DNA of 64,000 bases from Ancistrus triradiatus. Lineage: Eukaryota; Chordata; Actinopteri; Siluriformes; Loricariidae. Where the stretch lies: the NCBI GenBank assembly GCA_025084515.1, contig JAJAGP010000284.1:372001-436000 (forward strand), read 5' to 3'. The translations under genes were made by a program, and so were the position numbers. This document shows, piece by piece, positions 9,797-20,466 of the stretch (position 1 is the stretch's first letter; every line of letters begins with the position of its first letter). The notes under the pieces were generated by a model that saw only the letters and a program-made list of their open reading frames with translations, was not told the origin of the DNA and searched no databases.

Positions 9797-9885
9797 CATT
9801 CGAGGCGGCTCGGTGGGTAGCACCACCGCCTCGTAGCAAGAAGGTCCTGGATCCAAAATCCCAGGTTGGAGGTGTTTACCTGTAT
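9797..9885 (+). repeat. Repeat B (tRNA-like head) fragment
   Basis: GGCGGCTCGGTGGGTAGCAC, CGCCTCGTAGCAAGAAGGTC and a corrupted B-box-like TGGATCCAAAATCCCAGG match the head of the repeat at 38307, 39772 and 63352. It runs into the assembly gap region, so its true right end is unknown. Confidence 0.7.
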
Positions 9886-9903
9886 TATGTGATCTATGTA
9901 AAC

Positions 9904-10003
9904 NNNNNNNNNNNNNNNNNNNNNNNNNNNNNNNNNNNNNNNNNNNNNNNNNNNNNNNNNNNNNNNNNNNNNNNNNNNNNNNNNNNNNNNNNNNNNNNNN
10001 NNN
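9904..10003. other. Assembly gap of 100 N
   Basis: Exactly 100 ambiguous bases, the conventional size for a gap of unknown length. It separates a repeat B fragment from a Tc1 transposase, so the true junction and the transposase C-terminus are hidden. Confidence 0.99.
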
Positions 10004-10660
10004 AGGTTTTGGCTTAAAATCTCATGATACATGGCCCCGTTCATTCTTCCCTCAACACGGATCAGTCGTCCTGTCCCCTTTGCAGAAAAACAGCCCCAAA
10101 GCATGATGTTTCCACCCCCATGCTTCACAGTAGGTATGGTGTTCTTTTTCCTCCAAACACGATGAGTTGAGTTTTTACCAAAAAGTTCTATTTTGGTTTC
10201 ATCTGACCACATGATATTCTCCCAATCCTCTTCTGGATCATCCATACGCTCTCTGGCAAACTTCAGACGGGCCTGGACATGTACTGGCTTAAGCCAGGGG
10301 AACACGCCTGGCCCTGCAGGATCTGAGTCCCTCTCTGCATAATGTTTTACTGATGGTAGCCTTTGTTACTTTGGTCCCAGCTCTCTGCAGGTCATTCATC
10401 AGGTCCCTCTGTGTAGTTCTGGGCTTTTTGCTCATCGTTCTCATGATCATTTTGACCCCAAGAGATGAGAACTTGCATGGGGCCCCAGATCGAGGGAGAT
10501 TATCAGTGGTCTTGTATGTCTTCCATTTTCTTACAATTGCTCCCACAGTTGATTTATTCACACCAACCTGCTTGCCTATTGTAGATTCACTCTGCCCAGT
10601 TTGGTGCAGGTCTACAATTTTCTTCCCGGTGTCCTTCAACAGCTCTTTGGTCTTTGCCAT
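10004..10660 (-). pseudogene. Tc1-like transposase (T2), frameshifted, C-terminus lost
   Basis: The transposase would bind its terminal repeats and cut and paste the element. The chosen start is the ATG at 10658-10660, giving MAKTKELLKDTGKKIVDLHQ at the usual Tc1 N-terminus. A longer upstream frame lies in leader sequence. The two helix-turn-helix segments (about residues 1-50 and 70-120) are intact, with an NLPRSGAP linker between them. Near 10297 an extra G after GTTCCCCTG breaks the frame. The next frame continues LKPVHVQARLKFARERM, then WSDETKIELFG with the first catalytic Asp, then GGGNIMLWGCFSAKGTGRL. The second Asp and the Glu would lie beyond the 100-N gap. It is only lightly damaged compared with the other transposases here. 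Confidence 0.85.
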
Positions 10661-11024
10661 GGTTGAGTTTGGAGTCTGACTGTTTGTGGCTGTGGACAGG
10701 TGTATTTTATACAGATAACGAGGACAAACAGGTGCCATTAATACAGGTAACGAGTGGAGGAAAGAAGAGCTTCTTAAAGAAGTTGTTACAGGTCTGTGAG
10801 AGCCAGAAATCTTGGTTGTTTGTGGGTGACCAAATACTTATTTCCCCCATGATTTACAATTGAATTCTTTAAAAATCCTACAATGTGATTTCCTGGATTT
10901 TTTTTGTCATTTTGTCTCTCATAGTTGAAGTGTACCTATGATGAAAATTACAGACCTCTCTCATTTTTCTAAGTAGGAGAACTTGCACAATCAGTGACTG
11001 ACTAAATACTTTTTTGCCCCACTG
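10004..11024 (-). mobile_element. Tc1/mariner family T2, 5' half of an element
   Basis: On the minus strand the copy begins CAGTGGGGCAAAAAAGTATT at 11024 and continues through a long terminal repeat and leader (GGTCACCCACAAACAACCAA). The transposase reading frame then runs to the gap. The far half is lost in the gap or truly absent. Other T2 pieces are at 13777-14641 and 17577-17715. Confidence 0.88.
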
Positions 11025-11383
11025 TGTGTGTACATGTATACACACATACATACACACACGAACACATAAATACGTGTAATGCAAACATCTGGGTTCAAGA
11101 GAATACAATCCGTTAGAAACACGCTTGTCCTGTAGGATTTTTATTACCTTAAGGATGCAGGAATTTTATCACTGAGGAGCCGAGTAAAAATTCAATTACA
11201 GATGTTCCCCTGATAAACTAATCCAATCCAAATAGGGCCATGGTGAATGTGTACAATATTGTCCAGGATCTTTAAAGGATTAATTTAATACAAAGTTTTG
11301 TGAAACAGTTACCAATTTGCTTTAACAATGTTTGTTGTGCTCATGCTGCTTAAGTTTCTTTACCTGTACTTTGCACTGGTGAT
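11025..11383. other. Intronic sequence, no feature recognised
   Basis: A short GT/CA-rich patch (11026-11060) adjoins the T2 end. Nothing further is recognised. Confidence 0.5.
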
Positions 11384-11472
11384 CTCTCTCTCTGAATCAC
11401 GCTGTTTTAATGCTCCTTCTCTCTCGCTCTCTCTCTCACACTCTCTCTCTGTATCTCTCTCTCCTCCTGTCA
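11384..11472 (+). repeat. (CT)n microsatellite, imperfect
   Basis: Runs of CTCTCTCT are interrupted by GAAT, TGTTTTAATG and similar breaks. A simple-sequence repeat. Confidence 0.85.
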
Positions 11473-12107
11473 GAAGTCAGACATAGCGCAAAGAGGAGCT
11501 TTTGTGTTTCCAGGTTACCATTGCCACATCCCCTCTTTGTCTCCACGGAGACTGTCAATTAAAGTGCTGCGGTAATGTGAGGCACCTGTGGTGGGCACAG
11601 CACAGCTCCACGTGTGTTTGAGGAGGCACAGTACTTTTTGGCAGTATGAGAAGAGGTTTGCAGCAGGAATTGGATGATAAATTGCTGCGGAAACATCACA
11701 CCCAAACACACACAGAGTGTAATGATTTAGAACTGGACCTGAAAGAAGTGATGACACACAGGAGGGAGAGGAATGGATAGCTTTAGGCTGTTTGGATTTT
11801 TTTTTGTTTGTTTGTTTTTTTTGGCATCAGACCACACAGAATTAGCACTCGAATAACATACCTGCTTGTGCACCATGCAGTGAGGGGATAAAAATCAAAG
11901 CTGAGTTTCTGCGCTTCAGACCTGAGACCCATGTTGAGCTGAAAGAAAAGGTTCAAGGCTTTTATTTGTAAGCGCACAGAATAACCCAAGGTAGGACCAA
12001 ACATTAAAACACTTATGACAGGTACTTGCACAGTACAAAAGTGAATTAAAAAAGTGGAACTTAAGACAGTACATACAGTAAAGGCCATTGATACAAGAAT
12101 AGGTATG
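11473..12107. other. Intronic sequence, no feature recognised
   Basis: Contains a T-rich run near 11798-11820. The open frames here (11515-11757 and 11783-12124, minus strand) have no recognisable domain. Confidence 0.5.
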
Positions 12108-12935
12108 AGCTGTTTAATGTCCATCCAATCAATAAATGTTTGCTTTAATGAGAGAGTTTTATTTGTCTGAGAGAGACAAATAACAGTCTGTCTTTGAACT
12201 CCGGACGTTGCGTAAACAGCTGGTCACCTCAACAGCCAGTCAATGCTGCGGATCCCCAAGCAGAGAGTTAAAGGGCAGACGTCCATCATTTGTGTGCTCA
12301 TGGTCTTTAGCTCATGTTTGGACTAATTAGTGTTCTAATTTAGTTGGTTGTCTAGAGACGTTTTTTGTGCGGGTTTCTTGTGTTTGTGTGTATGACTTTC
12401 CGCTACTTATTAGTAAGACTCTGTAAATGGCGCTTGTAAGTATATGTGCCTGTCCTATTGTAAGCAGTACTTCTTTGTTTCTCCCACTACCTGGATATTC
12501 TCTCTCACCTATAACTATAAAACTGGTTCACATTCACTTGTTGAGTTTCTGTTTCATCTGTGCTGTTCATAATACTGTCTGTCAATGCATTTTTGGCTTC
12601 CATCATACAAAGGCATCAGATCCATCCTGCCAGTCTCTTGCCATAATAAGGTGTTATGGCTTGCCCCTAAGCAGGGTCGTAACAGTAGATTACTGTATGT
12701 TCTATAATTATTGTGAATTTCCATAAATTAGAAATGCCGTGGCATTAAGGTTGCTGTGTGGATAGTAGAGTTACGCTCGCATTTGTGTATCATTTGCAGG
12801 CATATTTCTTGTGTAAATACCCTTTATATTACAGTAGCCTAAATATACTACGTGACTATGGTAATGTCTGGTGAACGTCTTGTTTCACAGAATGTAATGT
12901 TAAACGGCACAAACCTGTACAATTAGGCATATGGC
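12108..12935 (+). repeat. Repeat C, copy 1
   Basis: The left end, TTTAATGTCCATCCAATCAA then GTTTGCTTTAA, matches 31322-31362. The right end, GGTAATGTCTGGTGAACGTC then TTTCACAGAATGTAATGTTA, matches 32399-32453 and 32585-32600. The middle is not shared because copy 2 carries other insertions. No coding sequence is recognised. Confidence 0.6.
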
Positions 12936-13059
12936 ACATTGTGGTATTATACTGTGGATTGCAGCATTATAGTTTCATATTGTCAGGCTATTGCATGTCA
13001 CATTGAGTTTGTGAATGTAATTTCTTGGCGGCAAAAGAATCCTAAAGTCCATGTGTCTG

Positions 13060-13425
13060 TGCTTAATGGTCCTGTTTATATCACCAGCAAACTTGTGGCT
13101 GCCTACCACCTGTGGTCGATTGGTCAGGAGGTCTAGGACCCAGCTGCAGAGTGAGGAGTTGAGCCCCCGGTCTTTGAGCTTTCTGATCAGCTCGGTATCA
13201 CTGCCAGAGTTGGTGAGAGGTTGAAAATGTCACATGAGACCTCTGATGATTGATCCGTGCATAATCCCAGGGCCCATGATTGCTTGTCCATGCACTTGAG
13301 TCCTGGTGAGGCTTTCCTCACCTCATCTGTAATTATGAGTGTGTGGATGTTCTGGTTCATAGCAGGCTCTGTAGTGGGGGTTGGAGGTGGTACTGCATGT
13401 GTGGTTGTTTTGGGCCATAGCAAGT
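13060..13425 (-). mobile_element. LINE reverse-transcriptase fragment with core deletion
   Basis: On the minus strand the first part reads TDEVRKASPGLKC, then CTDQSSEVSCDIFNLSPTLA, the block just upstream of the reverse-transcriptase domain in CR1/L2/Rex1-type LINEs. At about 13197 it jumps to ELIRKLKDRGLNSSLCSWVL followed by DLLTNRPQVV, which in an intact element lies more than 100 residues later. The fingers and first catalytic Asp motif are therefore missing. The frame also changes at the junction. Confidence 0.8.
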
Positions 13426-13776
13426 TGTGAAGTGGTCTGTTTCAATTCACTCCACATCCATCTGAAATCTTGACTTGCATGGTTGACCTGATGCAAACGT
13501 TTCACCCTGACTTACCATAGCACTCAATTTTGAATTCAGAAACGGTAAAAAGCTACACCAGAAAACGGAAAGAAAATGTTTTTCTCATAATGATTTGTGA
13601 CTATAGTGTGTATCTTTATAGAAAATACAGTCTTTGTTGATATAAAAATGAAGTGATATAATTTTTTTATAACTGAAATCTTAAAAACGTATATGTAGGG
13701 TTAAAAGCTTTACTGGTAATACACTGATAAATACACATCATGTGGTACACCCAATGCAGAATGATTTCCACTTGCC
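13426..13776. other. Intronic sequence, no feature recognised
   Basis: AT-rich stretch between the LINE fragment and the T2 copy. No gene is seen. Confidence 0.45.
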
Positions 13777-14641
13777 ATTATGGTGGAAAATAAGTATTTG
13801 GTCACCCACAAACAAGCAAGATTTCTGGCTCTCACAGACCTGTAACTTCTTTTTTAAAAAGCTCTTCTGTCCTCCACTCGTTACCTGTATTAATGGCACC
13901 TGTTTGACCTCGAAACTCAACTCGTCGTGTTTGGAGGAAGAAGAATGCTGAGTTGCATCCCGAGAACACCATACCTACTGTGAAGCATGGGAGTTAAAAC
14001 AGCATGCTTTGGTGCTGTTTTTTCTGCAAAGGGGACAGGACAACTGATCCGTGTTAAAGGAAGAATGAACAGGGCCATGTATCGTGAGATTTTATGCCAA
14101 ACCCTCCTTCCATGAGTGAGAGCACTGAAGATGGAAAGTGGCTGGGTCTTCCAGCATGACAATGATTCCAAACACAAGGAATGGCTCCGTAAAAAGCATT
14201 TCAAGGTCCTGGAGTGGCCTAGCCAGTCTCCAGACCTCAACCCCATCGAAAATTTGTTTAGGGGGTTGAAAGTCCGTGTTGCCCCAAAACATCACTGCTC
14301 TAGAGGAGATCTGCATGGAGAAATGGGCCAAAATACCAGCTACAGTGTGTGCAAACCTGGTGAAGACTTACAGGAAACGTTTGACCTCTGTCATTGCCAA
14401 CAAAGGTTATGTTACAAAGTTTTGAGTTGAACTTTTGTTATTGACTAAATACTTATTTTCCAACATAATTTACAATTAGATTCTTTAAAGATCCTACAAT
14501 GTGATTTCCTGGATTTTTATTCTCATTTTGTCTCTCATAGTTGAAGTGTACCTGTGATGAAAATTACAGACCTCTCTCATCTTTCTAAGTTGGAGAACTT
14601 ACACAATCAGTGGCTGACTAAATACTTTTTTTGCCCCACTG
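13777..14641 (+). mobile_element. Tc1/mariner family T2, N-terminal half of transposase deleted
   Basis: It starts within the leader (GTATTTGGTCACCCACAAAC) and jumps near 13912 straight into transposase text equivalent to the Asp-1 region (ACTCAACTCGTCGTGTTTGG). It then runs to a complete right terminal repeat ending TTTTTGCCCCACTG at 14641, followed by TA. The C-terminal part keeps GWVFQHDNDSKHKEW with the second catalytic Asp and WPSQSPDLNPIENL with the Glu. The upstream frame is broken by stops (for example TTCCATGAGTGAGAG), so the copy is inactive. Confidence 0.85.
14116..14430 (+). pseudogene. Tc1-like transposase C-terminal remnant (T2)
   Basis: Open for 104 codons. FQHDNDSKHKEWL carries the second catalytic Asp, and SPDLNPIENLFRGLKV carries the catalytic Glu. 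This is the C-terminal third of a DDE transposase that normally has about 340 residues. The first Asp lies in a separate, broken frame near 13920-14100. The methionine at 14116 is internal to the ancestral protein and is not a true start. Confidence 0.85.
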
Positions 14642-14643
14642 TA

Positions 14644-15205
14644 AATGTATTCATATTCAAAAACACATACATAAACATATTCCGTCATATGGCATAAAAG
14701 ATAACAGTTTGTACTTGTGATTTCTTATAAAAGTACATCATTAAATTAACATTTTTCTGGTAACTGCTGTTTTGGTTTGTTTATTTATTTTTTAATTTAT
14801 TCTTAATATCCTTGGCAGACCTCCATCAGAGTCCCAAAGAAATGTTGTGCTGCAACAAACAAGATAAAACATGATGAAAACAATGCTATTGAATTTTTAT
14901 ATGTATGAATTGCGTTCTGTTGAAGTTTGTATTGTCCACACATACAGCTTTGTTGTGCTACTTTAATGGAAAAACAATTTCTAAGGTCCCATATGAAGGA
15001 AAAATGCCATTAATCAAGATTAACTTGCTCAGGCTCTGGAAGTAGGCTTTTGGATTTCATTTTATGTTAAAGCATTACGATTTTCTTGCATTGGAATTAG
15101 TATAAACTAATATTCTAGTTTGAATCACCAAAATCACTTATTAGTTCTCCACACCAAACTTTACAGTTGGCATTAGATTTACAGTGGCAACATTTTAGTG
15201 GTTCA
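14644..15205. other. Intronic sequence, no feature recognised
   Basis: AT-rich sequence with no recognised repeat or exon. Confidence 0.5.
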
Positions 15206-15207
15206 TA

Positions 15208-15295
15208 CCAGTGGGGAAAAAAAGTCTTGCCACCAATTTGGTTTAACAGAGATTCATATAAGTGTTAAATGGTCTCAGACTTTTGGGACCCACTG
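15208..15295. mobile_element. 88-bp Tc1-type MITE
   Basis: The left end CCAGTGGGGAAAAAAAGTCT and the right end AGACTTTTGGGACCCACTG are imperfect inverted repeats, flanked by TA (15206-15207 and 15296-15297). There is no room for coding sequence. Confidence 0.65.
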
Positions 15296-15297
15296 TA

Positions 15298-17574
15298 TGT
15301 GTTAGTTCAGTCTTCAAATAATGACACCCACCCTGAAATTATTGCTTTATGGTACATATGGAGCCACTTTATTTATTGCCAGTAGTTTCTACCATAACAT
15401 ACAACAGTTGAATTTGTCACTAGTAACAAGTCATAATTTATTTTTCTAATCTATCACCTCATAATTAAACCATAATTGTTCCTTTAAGATTGGGTTTTAA
15501 TGTTACTTATTTTGCCTTGGCGTTTTTACTAAGTCTCAGTTTCCATCTGCCTTTCTTGAAGAGGTCGCAATTAGTTTATTTACTAAGTATTCAATTTTAC
15601 ATTCCATTCCATGGGTTTTTTAATCTTAATTCATTTATTGACGACTTGCTATAAACTGTGTTCAAGGCTTTAAAGCCACTGTAACTACTGTAACTAGTAA
15701 TTTAGCTTACAGATTGGACTTGTATGTCCAAATTATATGAATTTTTTCCCCCCGAAAGTTTAACAGGCACTAAACTGGCATGGATCCAGCTAATGATTGG
15801 ACCACACCAGACCATTTATGTCTTGATGTCATTTACATGTATGAAGAGTTGGCCTTAAAGCTGGTTAATGATTATAATAGATGCCTCCAAGAGTTTTGCT
15901 TGCAGGCTACAGCTTTTTAAAACTGTAAATTTGGCATATTAAGGAGATCACAACAAATTCCATCTTTGTCACAGAACAAAAATATTTGACCTTTAAGCTT
16001 TAAAAATGATTTTTCAAATCAAGGTGCACAGCTGTCAGATTCGATTGACAGTTGACATTTTCTTAGAGTGACATGAGTCAGATGGGGATGCTAAACTGGC
16101 TGTGTTTCCATTCACAAGCCATGATGTGGAAAAGAAGAGATTGCTAGAGATTTGCAAAGGTCAGAGGGTAGGTAATTGCAACCCTCATACTGATGAAAAC
16201 GTTGTGGATTTGGTGTCTCCATTTTGTCATCTTTGATAAATCCATGACAATGATTTAAATTTTGTTATACACTATCTCCTGATTCTCTGACAAGTGAGGT
16301 GAGCCTGCTCAGATAATATTTGGGGCTATCGTGTGGTTTCTGAAGTTATTTCGTGGAACTGCTGCAACTTCAAATTGTAGAGCCAAAAGTTTTGTTTCTG
16401 ATACCAAAACTTAGCCTGACAAACAACAATTAGCCTGAAACATGATAATTATCTAATTGAGATATGTATACTTGGTTATAACATGTAAAATCTACTAAGC
16501 TTACTATAAAACACGTGTAAGTTGCTCTGGATAAGTCCGTTTCAGCAGGCATTTGACAGTGGTACTTGGCAGGTGTTTTGCTCTGTGGTCTCCTTAGAGT
16601 TCTACATAAATTGGCCTTGACTTTGCACTGTTTGGCCCCCGATCATCTCTGCTTGAACATATTTGTCCTGTATGTTTTCTATACAGACACCGTCTGCTCC
16701 AGTCAGGTACATATTCCCTCACTAACACTGACTAAATGTCCTATCCATTGATTTAAATTTGGTACACTGTGTGGTCATGGGAAGACTAGTAGTTCCTGTG
16801 AGAGATAATTGAAATCATGTCCTCAACAGTTGTGGTAGTGTTTGCTCAAGTGATTTTAGTTAATCTGTCTGAAATATTTTATTTATTCTCCTTTGATAGT
16901 CAGAAGAGGGGAAAGAGTAGCAAAACTTCAACAATCAGCCTCATTGTCGATCTTCTGGTCACTAAATCATCCCATATCAGTTTCTCTCACACCTCCACGT
17001 CTCCCTTCATTCCCTCTGTTATTAAAGCCACCCCCTTTTCTGTCTGCTCCATTAGTAGCACAGCAGGTTATTTTAGTCTTGTTCTCCCAGTGTCCTCTAC
17101 TCAATACTTACCCGTCCATCCATCTGTCTGTTCATCTATTCCAAAGAAGCTTTTAAGATTTGAAGGACAAATTGTGTAAAGATTTGCTCTGTAGTCACCT
17201 TCAAAAAATGTTCCCAAAGCTAAAACAGGACTTTATGGTTGTATTATGTGGCTATTTTGGAGTCGTTTTGGCTTCGCTGACACACGCACACATTCATTAT
17301 GCATGCACCTATTTTTGGCTACTAGTGTCACATATATAATCTTTATGGAGGCAGCTCCTGTTGTGTTCCTGTGCCTGAGTCCACCTGAACCGCATCTGAT
17401 CCCACCTCTTCAAGCATGCCCTGGCACGGTACAGAGCGATCACACTAGTCAACAAACACAGTACAGATCGCCCTTTGACTGCTTGGGAAGCTTGATTTTT
17501 AATAAAACAGAACCAACAGACGCTCATTGAAGACTGTGTGTCTCTGAATGTTTATGATGCAAACATGTCTGATA
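15298..17574. other. Intronic sequence, mostly unique
   Basis: A short V-SINE-type tail relic, GTAAGTTGCTCTGGATAAGT, lies near 16517. Open frames at 16817-17179 lack any domain and have no exon boundaries. No host exon is seen. Confidence 0.5.
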
Positions 17575-17576
17575 TA

Positions 17577-17715
17577 CAGTGGGGCAAAAATGTATGGAGT
17601 CAGCCACTGATTGTGCAAGTTCTCCTACTTAGAAGGATGAGAGAGGTCTTCATCATAAGTACACTTCAACTATGAGAGACAAAACGAGAAAAAGAAATAT
17701 AGGAAATCACTCTCA
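17577..17715 (+). mobile_element. Solo Tc1 T2 terminal repeat
   Basis: CAGTGGGGCAAAAATGTATG follows a TA dinucleotide and continues with TGATTGTGCAAGTTCTCCTA and ACACTTCAACTATGAGAGAC, as in the T2 copies near 11 and 14.5 kb. It stops without a transposase or a second terminus. Confidence 0.8.
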
Positions 17716-19261
17716 AAGCAAATTGAGAAAAAGGAATGTCTTCTCAAATCTTAATAAATCAGTGCCAGATGTACTTAAACATTTATCTACAATATTTGTC
17801 ATTTAGAAAGGTACAATAATTTAGAAAGTTTAAAAAACAAGATTGTCTTTCTTTGAAGACAAAATGTCTTTCTTTTAGACAACACGACTAACTACAGCCC
17901 CTCTGGAGGTACTGTATATATAGTATGCTATGGCTTGCTAGTAAAAATTGACATATGTGCTTCCTCTCTTTTAAAAAAACCACCAGCCACCCACATTATA
18001 TTATTTGCCAACCCCTTGTGCATGGAGGCCATTCTGCAATACATCATCAGTTGCTCAATCTGTGCAGTGAAATGTACAGATTCATCTCATTAACACCTAT
18101 GGAAATAGAGATAAAAAAGTAAAATAATAATAATAGTAATAAAAGGAGACAGAGATAAATTGGAAAAAATTTACTAGTTATTCAGATAAAGTTTACAGAA
18201 GAAATGTAACTTAATAAAAAACATTTTTAAAATTTCCTTTAAAAATAAATGTAATAAATGCGAACGAGCGCACTAATAAATCAATAACTGTTTGTGATAA
18301 GACTGCAAATGATGCCTAAAATCCAAATTTTATAATTTGCTGAATAATTTACCCAGAGTGCAGACCATGGCCTTTTAGATTATAGTGAACATTTTTCCTG
18401 TGATCAGCTATAAATCTTATTAGATTTCACAGCTGCCATGTAGTCTTCTCCTTTCCCCTCTGGCTATGGTAGCAGAGAGAGTTATTTGCGCTTTTTTATT
18501 ATTATTATTTGTTTTTTTGCTTTCCACTGCAGAAATGTCAAGTAGGAACTGCATTTGGGAGCTGTGGTTTCAAGGATGCCAGCTGATTATTTTTTTTTCT
18601 CGGTTGGCTAGAGAGCTGCCTTAACCAACAGCCCATCTAATCTTAGGAGACGTAGGTAAAATTATGTTCGACTTTTAAGTCCACATGCAGAATGAAAGAA
18701 CTAGGTTGTAAATATGCGCTGACAACCTTCTCTGGAATCTAGGTCTGGTCACCCCAAGCTTTCAGTTTGAGAGTTTGAGAATGTGTGCTGTGAAAGGAAT
18801 TTTCAAACCAGCACCCTGAAACCTGGAACATGCAGGGCTCTATGCTCGGAGAGCAAATTTAACAACATGTCCTTTGTGTCTGGGTCAGAATCATAACAGG
18901 GAAGTAGGAGCAATGTTACAGAAGACAGAATTTGCTCTGCCTGAAATGTGTGTTTGGCAGTGTACAGCGAAATCATGGGCAACAGCTTTTATATAATGAA
19001 ATTCCACTGCCAGAATCCCAAAGTAGAAGAAATCCACTGATGCTTCATACATTTCTGTAAGATGGTGTCAGATAATAATGTCAACTACAACAAATGTACT
19101 GTATACCTGGTTGATTTTATATCATATTGATGTCAGTAGTTTGTTAGAAATGGTTGGGTATACCTCTAATTATGCAGTTTGCTGTGCCAACTGTGATTCT
19201 GCCTCTGTATATCAGATTTTCCTCTTACACCTGCTATTTATGGTTTGTATGTGATCTCTTT
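17716..19261. other. Intronic sequence, AT-rich
   Basis: Contains A- and T-rich runs (18110-18260). Nothing coding or repetitive is recognised. Confidence 0.5.
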
Positions 19262-19345
19262 CAATAGGGGTGGTGGATCTGGCAAAAAATATCATATCAC
19301 ATTTTAAGGCCGGCTCACGATCAATGATATTTATCGTTCAATATG
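19262..19345 (+). repeat. Possible hAT-like terminal fragment
   Basis: ATAGGGGTGGTGGATCTGGC followed by AATATCATATCACA resembles the inverse of the end at 9600-9617. A SINE follows directly. The class is tentative. Confidence 0.33.
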
Positions 19346-19536
19346 ATTTACATTTACAGCATTTAGCAGACGCCCTTATCCAGGGCAACTTACAACTGAT
19401 ACAGTCTTACAATCCAAGCAATTGTGGGTTAAGGGACTTTCTCAAGGACCCAACAGTGGCAGCTAGGCAGAGGTGGGATTTGAACCCTCAACCTTCTGGT
19501 CCATAGTCCAGTACCTTAACCACTAGGCTACCATGG
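19346..19536 (-). mobile_element. V-SINE-like SINE, inverted
   Basis: The minus strand reads GTAGCCTAGTGGTTAAGGTA, GGTTCAAATCCCACCTCTGC, then the V-SINE-type segment GTTGCCCTGGATAAGGGCGT and the tail TGCTGTAAATGTAAAT. The + strand open frame at 19270-19506 overlaps it and is not a gene. Confidence 0.88.
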
Positions 19537-20334
19537 GTTAGGTTGGTTAGTAGGACCTTAAACATACGTTAAAATGCACCTCCCAAAAGAACTTAAACAG
19601 ATGGATTGTCTAACGTTTAAAAAAGAAAACAAAGCTGTGTTGCAGTCCATGATTGTATCTGTTCGTAATTCATCCTTTTCTTTTTGTTATACTTTCCTAA
19701 GTGCAGTCTCACTGTAAGAAGTGATTGGTTTGAGGTCTCCACTGTGTAGAGTGAGTGTGTTTACCAGTTAAACTTCCAGCAGCCTTGCCCTGTTCCAGAG
19801 AAAATCACCTTACGAAAACCTTGTGAAACACTTTTTCTGTCAGCTTTATTTTTTGTTTTCGCCTCTTTCTCTATTCCCATCAGCAGCATGTGCTGCGTCT
19901 TGTGTTCTGTGCGAGGGTGTGGAAAAAGAGGGATGTACTGCAGTCAGTGGTGATTTAGTTCCAGGCTTAAGCCCTGTGTGGCTCTATTCTGCCTCAAGGA
20001 CTGTAGTGTCCACAGGCGTGCTCTCCTCACTGGAGACCCCAGCTGCAGAAACGACAATGGCTTTAGTTTAACGATGTCAACAAACTGTGAGTTTTTATGA
20101 GCGAGCCCACAAAGCCTCAAATGCAGTGGATTTGTTTAGAGTGAGAGGCTCGCAGATGATGCATGAGCCTGTTAAGGGCTTGTCTGCTCCTCAAATCACC
20201 GGTGTTTCCATACTGATGTACTGCCCAGTGTCTGGCTGCTTGAATCTGTGTGCTTTGCTATGGTAACTATCACTCAAGGCAGGGAAAGTGAAATGGAAAC
20301 AGAATACCCCACCAGCATCTCATGGTTATGCTCT
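19537..20334. other. Intron upstream of the DAD exon
   Basis: No repeat is recognised. The open frame at 19823-20071 has no domain. Confidence 0.5.
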
Positions 20335-20364
20335 TTCTATTTGCTTCCCCCTCTCCTGCTACAG
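20335..20364 (+). promoter_or_regulatory. 3' splice acceptor of the DAD exon
   Basis: A pyrimidine-rich run (TTTCTATTTGCTTCCCCCTC then TCCTGCTACAG) ends in AG immediately before the conserved coding sequence. The reading frame is open only from this acceptor onward. Confidence 0.85.
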
Positions 20365-20460
20365 AAAAGGATGAGACTGGAGTGATGGACAGTCTGCTGG
20401 AGGCGCTACAGTCTGGAGCTGCTTTCAGAGACCGGAGGAAGAGAGCACCTAGGCCCCGAG
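20365..20460 (+). CDS. diaph2/diaph3: Diaphanous-related formin, DAD-encoding exon (internal exon)
   Basis: This is an internal exon of a Diaphanous-related formin, a cytosolic Rho effector that nucleates and elongates actin filaments. The exon has two leading bases, 31 codons and one trailing base. It encodes KDETGVMDSLLEALQSGAAF, then RDRRKRAPRPR. MDSLLEAL is the amphipathic core of the diaphanous autoregulatory domain, and the RRKR cluster is its basic partner. Together they bind the N-terminal inhibitory domain to keep the formin closed until Rho-GTP releases it. The acceptor is CCCCTCTCCTGCTACAG and the donor is GAG/GTTAGT. RDRRKR matches my recollection of DIAPH2 and DIAPH3 better than DIAPH1, which reads FRRKR there. 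MDSLL rather than MDNLL keeps the paralogue open. The upstream FH2 exons and the terminal exon were not found in the window. Confidence 0.93.
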
Positions 20461-20466
20461 GTTAGT
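20461..20466 (+). promoter_or_regulatory. 5' splice donor of the DAD exon
   Basis: GTTAGT follows GAG, a good fit to the vertebrate donor consensus. Reading on without splicing gives GGT then TAG (20463-20465), so a retained or polyadenylated intron would end the protein one residue past the basic cluster region. Confidence 0.8.

Noticed and set aside
9790..10305. Frames that span the N gap
   Set aside because: The frames run through 100 unknown bases; only the part matching the T2 transposase is real.
19823..20071. Open frame upstream of the DAD exon, possible extra exon
   Set aside because: No domain, no formin similarity and no convincing acceptor-donor pair.
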